DNA from: MWBV01 sp964418095 | GTDB taxonomy: Archaea > Nanobdellota > Nanobdellia > Pacearchaeales > GW2011-AR1 | Reading direction: 5' to 3' | Assembly (NCBI GenBank): GCA_964418095.1 | Contig: CAYQKM010000004.1 | Location: 1 to 63,637, forward strand | DNA length: 63,637 bases | Notes under the pieces: generated by a model | What the model saw: only the letters and a program-made list of their open reading frames with translations | The model's database searches: none | Told to the model about the DNA's origin: nothing | Shown here: piece by piece, positions 44,663 through 51,427 of the stretch | Position numbering within the stretch: position 1 is the stretch's first letter | Layout: every line of letters starts with the position of its first letter | Translations under genes and position numbers: made by a program

Positions 44663-45637
44663 ATGGAACCAGTAAAAGAGGCATTTCATAAAGTAAAGCA
44701 AGACATGAACACATTAAAGGAAGAATTAGATTCATTAAAAAATGAATTATCTGGCACAAGAGAACAGCTAATTGAGATGTGTGAGATACTTAAAACAATC
44801 GTTAAGAATCAAACCCCCCAACTCCCCCAACCCAACCAAGTTAATAACACCCAGCTACTAAAAAAAAACAGGTTAGAAAATTCTCTGGATAGCAGTTCTC
44901 CCATATATATTTCCCAAGAGAGGGTTTATTCTCCTTCCCAAAGACAAGCCCAACACACTGATTTCATTCCAAATCAATTAGAAAATCAATTAGAAAAATC
45001 TGCCATTTACCCCCCAAATCATCATCAAAATTATCATATTCCACAAGATTCATTAAATCCAACACTCCAACACATAATTCCAACACATAACCAACAATCT
45101 CTTACAACTCCAACACATAATTTTCCTTACAGCCCCTATAAAGCCCAAAATTCCATACTTTCCACAGGAAACGGAGGGGTTCCAACAGACAGACAGACAG
45201 ACAGACAGACAGACCAACAGACAAATAAAAGTTCGTATAATCTTGGAAATATCCCCTTAAATGAAAAGAGATATTTAAATAACAATTTCTCTAATCCACA
45301 AGATTCAATTCAAAATGCTACCTTAATATTAGATTCATTAGATACACTCAAAAAAGAAATTAGATTGAAATTTAAGAGGCTAACAGAGCAAGAGTTCTTA
45401 GTCTTTTCTATAATCTATCAGTTCTCAGAAACAAAAGGATCTACAACCTATAATGATATCTCTTTAAAGATAGGTTTAACTGAAAGCTCAATTAGAGATT
45501 ATGTTGGAAGATTGATAAAAAAAGGGATTCCCGTCGAGAAAACAAAGATAAATAACAAATCTATTGCACTTTCTATTTCTCCAAATTTAAAGAAAATAGC
45601 TTCATTAGAGACTATTTTTCAATTAAGGGCATTATAA
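44663..45637 (+). CDS. Coiled-coil protein with long disordered linker and C-terminal wHTH
   Basis: 324 aa from ATG 44663; the open frame upstream from 44567 is only overlap with the previous gene. Residues 1-60 are a coiled coil (VKQDMNTLKEELDSLKNELS). Residues 65-225 are Gln/Asn/Pro/His-rich and repetitive, including TDRQTDRQTDQQTN from an ACAG tetranucleotide tract. Residues 235-324 form a wHTH (LTEQEFLVFSIIYQF, TTYNDISLKIGLTESSIRDY, VGRLIKKGIPVEKTKIN). The linker also contains three TCCAACACATAA copies at DNA level. Similar architecture to the minus-strand protein at 45940. Confidence 0.72.
   Translation: MEPVKEAFHKVKQDMNTLKEELDSLKNELSGTREQLIEMCEILKTIVKNQTPQLPQPNQVNNTQLLKKNRLENSLDSSSPIYISQERVYSPSQRQAQHTDFIPNQLENQLEKSAIYPPNHHQNYHIPQDSLNPTLQHIIPTHNQQSLTTPTHNFPYSPYKAQNSILSTGNGGVPTDRQTDRQTDQQTNKSSYNLGNIPLNEKRYLNNNFSNPQDSIQNATLILDSLDTLKKEIRLKFKRLTEQEFLVFSIIYQFSETKGSTTYNDISLKIGLTESSIRDYVGRLIKKGIPVEKTKINNKSIALSISPNLKKIASLETIFQLRAL
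45066..45120 (+). repeat. Three copies of TCCAACACATAA inside a CDS
   Basis: Exact copies at 45066-45077, 45079-45090 and 45109-45120. The same 12-mer recurs in the gene-free region to the right (46973-46984, 47304-47315; near copy 46962-46972). Confidence 0.7.
45185..45214 (+). repeat. ACAG tetranucleotide microsatellite (7 units)
   Basis: Seven ACAG units plus AC, encoding TDRQTDRQ-type sequence in the 324-aa protein. Because the unit is 4 nt, slippage by one unit would shift the frame before the wHTH domain. Confidence 0.9.
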
Positions 45638-45939
45638 TAACGCCTATTCGGTATACCGAATATATATATCTATCTCTTTATTTAATTATTTCACCTAGAA
45701 ATAACCCTCATTTTTGGATTCCCCCCAATGTTTTTTACTCCTTTTTCACACCTTTTTCTTGATTTTGTCTCTTTTTTATTCCATTTCCTCCTTTTTCTCT
45801 TCTTTTTGCTTTATTTTCTTTAATTTACCTCATTTTTCCTTAATTTGCTCTCACTTTCGTACTTCAGCATATATTTTCCTGAAGTTTTTTACTAAATTTT
45901 ATTAAATTAACTCTCACTTTTTGTATTTTGGCCTCTTTT
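45638..45939. other. Gene-free interval with palindrome and pyrimidine-rich tract
   Basis: 302 nt between convergent genes. Contains the perfect 18-bp palindrome TATTCGGTATACCGAATA (45645-45662), then a T/C-dominated tract from about 45715 to 45960. I see no credible gene. An open frame at 45714-45905 encodes only Phe/Leu/Ser-rich low-complexity sequence derived from the tract. Confidence 0.7.
45645..45662. terminator. 18-bp perfect palindrome, terminator or operator
   Basis: TATTCGGTATACCGAATA begins about 8 nt after the stop of the 324-aa gene and is followed by TATATATATCTATCTC. Could form a hairpin at the 3' end of the transcript or be a protein-binding site. Confidence 0.45.
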
Positions 45940-46563
45940 TTACTCATTTTTTCTTTGATTCTTCCCCTTTTTTTGTTTTCCAACCCTCACTTTTGACTTT
46001 TTTAGTATTTTTTCCTTCATTTCCTCCGAAATAAACACTCTTTTTCTGCCATTCTTCTCAATACTCTCTTCTATCAAATCCTCACTTTTAGATTTTATTG
46101 CATTTATTTGGCCTCTTATTGTACTCTTCTCCTTCCCCAAGACCGCTGCAAGATCATCATAACTTAGCTTCATATCAGAATTTAATAGAATCCATAGTAT
46201 TGCTCTTTCTGTTACTGAAAATTGCTCTAAATTCGGTGTTTGAACACCTGTTTGAACACCTGTTTGAACAGCATAAACAGCTGTTTGTTTGTCAGGCAAC
46301 AGGCTGTTTGTTTTAAACAGCTGTTTGGGTTTTAATTGATTCATAATTGAAAGGACATTTTTCATTCCATCTATTTCATTTTTTATCGACGATAAACTCT
46401 CTTTTATCTGATCTATTTCTCCTTTTTGTATATTTCTTTCAGACTCAAGGTGTTTAATCCATCCTGTTAAAGAAGCAACATCTTTTTTTACAGAGTCAAA
46501 TCCTATTTTTGTCTCCTCTTTTATCTTCTTACTCTCTTTTTTCCAAGAAAACCAACCAAACAT
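45940..46563 (-). CDS. Coiled-coil protein with C-terminal wHTH
   Basis: 207 aa. The start MFGWFSWKKESKKIKEETKI is followed by a coiled coil (about 20-80, IKHLESERNIQKGEIDQIKE, SLSSIKNEIDGMKNVLS). A short linker carries VQTGVQTGVQTP, from 12-bp DNA repeats. The C-terminal wHTH (about 118-190) is FSVTERAILWILLNSD, LSYDDLAAVLGKEKSTIRGQ, INAIKSKSEDLIEESIEKNG, then a basic tail KKSKVRVGKQKKGKNQRKNE. The coiled-coil/linker/wHTH layout mirrors the convergent 324-aa protein. Its upstream DNA is full of AAACAGCTGTTT-type palindromes, possibly its operators. Confidence 0.74.
   Translation of the reverse strand: MFGWFSWKKESKKIKEETKIGFDSVKKDVASLTGWIKHLESERNIQKGEIDQIKESLSSIKNEIDGMKNVLSIMNQLKPKQLFKTNSLLPDKQTAVYAVQTGVQTGVQTPNLEQFSVTERAILWILLNSDMKLSYDDLAAVLGKEKSTIRGQINAIKSKSEDLIEESIEKNGRKRVFISEEMKEKILKKSKVRVGKQKKGKNQRKNE
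46237..46272 (-). repeat. 12-bp tandem repeat within CDS
   Basis: Three units of TGTTTGAACACC (the last ends AGC) in the 207-aa gene; in frame, giving VQTG repeats. Confidence 0.8.
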
Positions 46564-46885
46564 AATATCTATTGAGAAATATACTTTAAAAATGTTTTGC
46601 TTTTGTCGAGGTTAAACAAGAGATTATCTCCCTTATTTTGTCAAAATTAAACCTCCTATTTTAGACATAAATTTTCCTTCATTTTTCACAAAAAACAAGC
46701 TGTTTTTAATATTTTTATTAGACAAACAGGCTGTTTAAACAGCAACAAACAGCAACAAACACCCCCCAACAGCTTCCAACACTCATAAACAGCTGTTTAA
46801 ACACCCGTAAACAGCAACAAACACCCTTCTATTCATATTTATTTTAATTTATTTCTCCGTCGATAAATGCCTCAAACAGCCGTTT
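46275..46885. repeat. AAACAGCTGTTT palindrome family
   Basis: Perfect copies at 46275-46286 and 46315-46326 (inside the 207-aa gene) and 46787-46798 (upstream of it). Near copies: AAACAGGCTGTTT at about 46725-46737 and AAACAGCCGTTT at 46874-46885. The upstream copies are followed by TAAACAGC or TAAACACC. Confidence 0.75.
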
Positions 46886-46932
46886 AAACAGCATAAACAG
46901 CAACAAACACCCCCCAACAGCTTCCAACACTC
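46750..46932 (+). repeat. 35-bp exact direct repeat
   Basis: Identical 35-mers at 46750-46784 and 46898-46932 (148-nt spacing), each beginning CAGCAACAAACACCCCCCAA and ending TTCCAACACTC. A partial third copy (CAGCAACAAACACCC) lies at about 46812-46826. Confidence 0.85.
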
Positions 46933-47003
46933 CAACACACATCCCACACATTTTAGCATATTCCAACACATATCCAACACATAATTCTAATAAGCACCAA
47001 AAA

Positions 47004-47589
47004 TATTCAATATAACTTACTTAACCTAAGTGCAAATAACTCTTGAAAATAAAAACTCTTTTTTTTCACTAAAATAAATTTTTTTTCTACACCTCAACCC
47101 CTCTCATCTAGCAACCCCTTCAAGTATTTCTCAGACAATTTTTTCCAAAAATTTCTCTTTAAGACTCTTTTAAACCCCTGTTTTAAATCACTGCCTTTTC
47201 ATCTCTTTTTTATTTTATTTCCTCCTTTATTTCACATACCCTCTTTTTACTAATTTTAATATCTTGACCAGCCATTTAACACCTCCAAAGATTCAGAACA
47301 TTATCCAACACATAACTCAAGCCCCAATAATCTTTAAAAAAGACAAACAACAAAGGTAACCTAAGTGCAAAAAGCCAGGGAAAAATTAAGATATTGCTTT
47401 GGATTTTTTCAAAAACCAAGCAAATTCCCTCCTTCCACAAACTCCTTTTCAGACTAACTCTATATATCTTGATTCATTATTAAAAAATACCCTCTCTAAA
47501 AACCCCTTTAAATACAAATGAAAACTAAAGGTATTCAATATAACTTACTTAACCTAAGTGCAAATAATTCTTAAAAATAAAAACTCTCT
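47004..47589 (+). repeat. 57-bp near-identical direct repeat
   Basis: Copies at 47004-47060 and 47533-47589 differ at about three positions; both begin TATTCAATATAACTTACTTA and contain ACCTAAGTGCAAATAA. A truncated copy (TAACCTAAGTGCAAA) is at 47357-47371. The repeat ends in A-rich then T-rich or AAAACTCT sequence. Confidence 0.85.
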
Positions 47590-47854
47590 TTTAAAATTTA
47601 AAACCACTTCTATTGCTCCAGATTCAATTAACAAAATAAAGAAAATAAATTAAGAGATTCAGGACAAATCATCAAATTTACTCAAATTACCCAAAAATTA
47701 AAGAAATAATCAAAAAACACCCTAAAACTTCGCACAATATATCTTGTACGAACCTCAAAAATGCACTGTTTTAAGCGATTTTAAGAGGTTTTTTCAATAT
47801 AATAGGTATATTTACTAAGAAAAGTGATTTGTAATTTTTTTGGATTTTTTAGTT

Positions 47855-50800
47855 TCAATATCCATTAATAATATCATATATTTTTTTTCGGTCTTTTTCA
47901 GGAAGCCTTTTATAAATCTTTTTTATATCCTTATAGAGTCTCATTATTGTTTCTCTATCCCACCTGCTTTTAGCTTCTTGATACTCCTCCACTAGCCCAT
48001 AAATATCTTTTTTATCTATCTTAATTAGGACATCATTTATCTCCTTATAAAAATAATTTCTTGTTTTGTAAGGCAAGACAGGATAAATTTCCTTTATTTT
48101 ATAGTATTTTGCTCTTGCCCCCTCAATGTCTTTTTCTTTTAGTGATTTGTTTATTTCTTTAATTAAGTCAATCACTCTTGCCACATTAGGCTCTTTTTTC
48201 CAACCCCTCATTTTGAACTTTTTGAAAACAATTGGGGCAATTGTAAAAAGCACAACCAAAAACATAAATAAGATTACAATATAAATTGTTAAACCACCAG
48301 AAAGCCCCCCAAGCACAAAATATCCTGTAACTCTTGTTTTAATATTAGTTAAGTCATCTTCAAACAACATTGTTTCAGTATCTTCAATGTCTTTTAACTT
48401 TACAGATTCAGATATATAATAAATTATTTCATTGTTTTTAATGTCTTCTTGCTCTATTTCAAACAGATTTCCCTTTCCTTTTCTTTCACTATCTGTAATA
48501 AACACTATATTTTCTTTATTTTTAAAAAGGCTTTCTGGAATAAATTCCAGGATACTTCCACGAGAGTTTTCTCCAATTTTAACTTTCTTTGTAACTAATA
48601 TGAATTTTTGAGTTCCATTAGCATATTCTATCTCAACTTCCATGGCTTCTGAAGAAACAGATATATCATTTTGCATCTTTTTATTTATCTCCACCGATTT
48701 TCTTAAAGAAGCTCCTTTCAAGATCGTGTTTGTAGATGAAAAATACTCTTCAATTATCTGCTTAAAATCCCCACTTATACTGTTTTTAACATATTCGTAG
48801 TCTTTATTTACTTTGACATTTAATGGAATTTTTGTTCTTATAGATTCAAGCTCATTCAAATAATCTTCTGTTTTCTTTTTTCTCAAGCTTTCGCTACCAA
48901 CATACTTATAATTCTCTTGAAAAAAGTTTTGTATATCTAAAAGCCTTTTTTTATAGTATTTAGTTTCTTCTAAAATATTAAGTTTTTCCAAAACCTCTTT
49001 TTCCTTTAAACTATAATTTGAAGTTAGAACCTTATCTGCAAGCTCTTTTAACTTATCTACTTCTTCTTTAGAATCATAATATAAATCAGAGTTATTTGTA
49101 ACATTATTTAAAATAACCTGAAATATTGAAGCATTTAAATACTCGTTAGAGGAGTTATCAAAACACTCTACTTCCCAAAGGTAAATACCCTCTTCAAAAT
49201 CTGTTAGCATAACTACAACATTTTTATTATTTTGAACTGAATCATTGTTCGCTACAGATTTATCTTTAGAAGTTAGAGGAAATACTAAATTAGATTTGTT
49301 CCATGTGCAGTGAGTTAATGACGAGCATCCATTATATATTCTAAGTGAACAGTTTTTAATTTTAACATCATCACTGGCCCTGTATGTGAAATTTATTGAA
49401 TTTACATAAATTATTTGTTTTGAATAGGGTTTTAAGAGGGTAATGTCTGGGGCACTTTTATCTTTATTTGTTTGTCCAGTTACATTTAACTCACTTTGCT
49501 CAATTACATTTAATCCATTTTTTTGAATAATAAAATTCTCCCCCCCCATAATCATATTCAACTTAAGAGTATAATTGCCTTCTTGAGTATATTTTCTTGT
49601 AAATATCTTGTTAAATTGCAATGTGTTAATATCCAAATAAGTAATATTTGAATTTCCATCCCCATAATCTAAAATAACATGGGTTATATTCTTAAAAGGA
49701 GAGGTTATATTAGCAGTAACCTTAACAGAACCATCTTTTTTAATAGATGTTGCATTTAGACTCAGGTTTGCACTTGCAACAGAGAAATTAGTTAGTAGAG
49801 TATAATTTGGAGCAGGCTCATCAAATATTATCTTTAAGGCATAGTTTCCATCTCCCTTTAAGATAGATTCATTCATTATAAAAGATGCAGAGTTTGCATA
49901 ATTTCTACTGTAGATTATATTGTTCTCTCCTTTGATTATTTGAACAGAAAAATTTGAAGGGGCACTTGAATTAATTATTATTGTTTCACTGTTTAGTATT
50001 TTATTTTGGGTTAAATCTAAAAAATATAACTTTCCTTCTTTAAGAGAAGAGTTAAAAGTTTCATTTATTGAAAATGAGCCCAAACTTGCATTTGTCACAG
50101 ACTTATTCGAGGGATCTAAACATACTACCCCCCAATCATAATCTCCATTGGGCAAGTTTAAATTATAACTCTCATTTGAATTGAAAATTTCTTCAAAATT
50201 TTCTCCTATGCCTCCAACTTGAAGATTACAAATAAATTCTTTTGAATAATTCACGCTTATATTAAATAAAATGGGGTTTCTTACATTTCCAATAGGACCA
50301 GAAACATTCAAGAGTAAACTCTCTTCTTCAGAACCCTCTTCTTCAGAATTATTTATATTATTTAATTCTATAACTACCCTAAATATCTGCTCACTTAGGT
50401 GGGGAACAATCCACGAAACTTTCTCAATTAATCCATTGTCGTCTTCATCATAATACTCAACACCATATTCATCGAATAAAGTGATATCTATTCCTTCCTG
50501 ATTTTCCCAATAGATTCTTATATCTTTCTTTTCAGATTCTTGAGTTAAATCAATGTAAATTCGTAATTCTTTTTCAAAATGCTCTTCACTTGAAATAATC
50601 ACCTCTTTTTCAAATTCATTCTTTTTTATATCTTGTATTGGTTTCAAATTTTCACTAAGAAATTTCCAATCTTCTTCAATACAGTTTATAACTTCTACCT
50701 TCTTTTCCCCATTAGGAGAGTGAGAATATAATAAACAGTAATCTGTGCCCAAATTAATTTCTGGATTTTCTTCTTTTTCTTCAGTGTTTTCTGAATCTTT

Positions 50801-51115
50801 TTGGGAATTTTCTTTAGAAATATCTGACAAATTAATATACTCAAATTTTTCATTAGAAAAGCTCTCGTTTTTTGAATCGTCTGATTCAAATTTATCTTCG
50901 GAATCGCCTATCTCAATTTCATTTTCAAGCTCTCCACTATCTTCAGAGTATTCTCCCGTAGGTGGAGAGGCAGGATTATCTTCGACATTCTCTGGATTAT
51001 TACTCACACCATTTGAGTCATCAGGAGGGGAGGAATTTACCTGGGGTGCAATTAAAATTATAAATAAAATTGCTAAGAAAAAGATGAATAATGTGTTTAA
51101 AAATCTCTTATTCAT
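47855..51115 (-). CDS. Large membrane-anchored surface protein with helical cytoplasmic tail
   Basis: 1086 aa. Signal peptide (1-28, ending VNSSPP), then an acidic Ser/Glu/Asp/Asn-rich stretch (30-115). A long ectodomain with many NxS/T sequons contains beta-sandwich-like repeats, including a PKD-like unit (ILDYGDGNSNITYL, KYTQEGNYTLKLNM). A helical segment with KEEVDKLKELADKVLTSNYS follows, then one transmembrane helix (about 940-965). The cytoplasmic tail has two similar helical hairpins (IKEINKSLKEKDIEGARAKY and KSRWDRETIMRLYKDIKKIY). Likely an S-layer or adhesion component. It overlaps the upstream regulator by 8 nt. Confidence 0.8.
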   Translation of the reverse strand: MNKRFLNTLFIFFLAILFIILIAPQVNSSPPDDSNGVSNNPENVEDNPASPPTGEYSEDSGELENEIEIGDSEDKFESDDSKNESFSNEKFEYINLSDISKENSQKDSENTEEKEENPEINLGTDYCLLYSHSPNGEKKVEVINCIEEDWKFLSENLKPIQDIKKNEFEKEVIISSEEHFEKELRIYIDLTQESEKKDIRIYWENQEGIDITLFDEYGVEYYDEDDNGLIEKVSWIVPHLSEQIFRVVIELNNINNSEEEGSEEESLLLNVSGPIGNVRNPILFNISVNYSKEFICNLQVGGIGENFEEIFNSNESYNLNLPNGDYDWGVVCLDPSNKSVTNASLGSFSINETFNSSLKEGKLYFLDLTQNKILNSETIIINSSAPSNFSVQIIKGENNIIYSRNYANSASFIMNESILKGDGNYALKIIFDEPAPNYTLLTNFSVASANLSLNATSIKKDGSVKVTANITSPFKNITHVILDYGDGNSNITYLDINTLQFNKIFTRKYTQEGNYTLKLNMIMGGENFIIQKNGLNVIEQSELNVTGQTNKDKSAPDITLLKPYSKQIIYVNSINFTYRASDDVKIKNCSLRIYNGCSSLTHCTWNKSNLVFPLTSKDKSVANNDSVQNNKNVVVMLTDFEEGIYLWEVECFDNSSNEYLNASIFQVILNNVTNNSDLYYDSKEEVDKLKELADKVLTSNYSLKEKEVLEKLNILEETKYYKKRLLDIQNFFQENYKYVGSESLRKKKTEDYLNELESIRTKIPLNVKVNKDYEYVKNSISGDFKQIIEEYFSSTNTILKGASLRKSVEINKKMQNDISVSSEAMEVEIEYANGTQKFILVTKKVKIGENSRGSILEFIPESLFKNKENIVFITDSERKGKGNLFEIEQEDIKNNEIIYYISESVKLKDIEDTETMLFEDDLTNIKTRVTGYFVLGGLSGGLTIYIVILFMFLVVLFTIAPIVFKKFKMRGWKKEPNVARVIDLIKEINKSLKEKDIEGARAKYYKIKEIYPVLPYKTRNYFYKEINDVLIKIDKKDIYGLVEEYQEAKSRWDRETIMRLYKDIKKIYKRLPEKDRKKIYDIINGY

Positions 51116-51314
51116 TTTGCTTACCCCGCTTAGATTTACTAACCAAATATCCCTCGTTATACAACCAGAGAGTTATTATCTTTCCAACAACATCTTGCTC
51201 ATTATTTCCAATAACTCCAATCAGTTTTCTTATCGCTTCTTTTTGGTTTAAAGGTATTGTCCCTTTAACTGTAGAGCTTTTATGTTTGGCATCATTTAAG
51301 TCCTTTTTAGGCAT
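51108..51314 (-). CDS. Small regulator-like protein, probable ribbon-helix-helix
   Basis: 68 aa from the ATG complementary to 51312-51314 (MPKKDLNDAKHKSSTVKGTI). The pattern of a short strand (TVKGTIPL) followed by two helices (QKEAIRKLIGVIGNNE, DVVGKIITLWLYNEGYL) resembles RHH DNA-binding proteins. The tail is basic. It heads the operon of the 1086-aa surface protein and overlaps its start by ATGAATAA, so it may control that gene. Family membership is only suggested. Confidence 0.6.
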   Translation of the reverse strand: MPKKDLNDAKHKSSTVKGTIPLNQKEAIRKLIGVIGNNEQDVVGKIITLWLYNEGYLVSKSKRGKQNE

Positions 51315-51427
51315 TATATAATAATAATAAAGTACTTTATAAAGGTTTTTATTTTCTTGTGTTTTTTTAAGAAGATTTAAATAAATAGGTTGCAATCTTC
51401 ATATAGGGAGAGGATTAAAAAAAGCAC

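Larger units (their letters stand above)
46564..47854. other. 1.29-kb gene-free, repeat-rich region
   Basis: Largest gap in the window. No frame of credible composition. It contains a 35-bp direct repeat, a 57-bp near-identical direct repeat plus a short third piece, palindromes related to AAACAGCTGTTT, and TCCAACACATAA copies. The plus strand is notably C-rich and G-poor from about 46740 to 47000 and again in parts of 47090-47300. Candidates are regulatory DNA for the flanking genes, a segregation/centromere-like site or non-coding RNA genes; I cannot decide by eye. Confidence 0.7.

Noticed and set aside
45714..45905. 63-codon open frame in the pyrimidine tract
   Set aside because: Only Phe/Leu/Ser runs from T/C-rich DNA.
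46720..46990. CRISPR array
   Set aside because: Repeats differ in type and spacing, only two full 35-bp copies exist, there are no regular spacers and no cas genes in the window.
50745..51251. 168-codon open frame antisense to the N-terminus of the 1086-aa surface protein
   Set aside because: Ser/Phe-rich complement of the acidic Ser/Glu-rich stretch. The minus-strand gene has a signal peptide and an anchored architecture.
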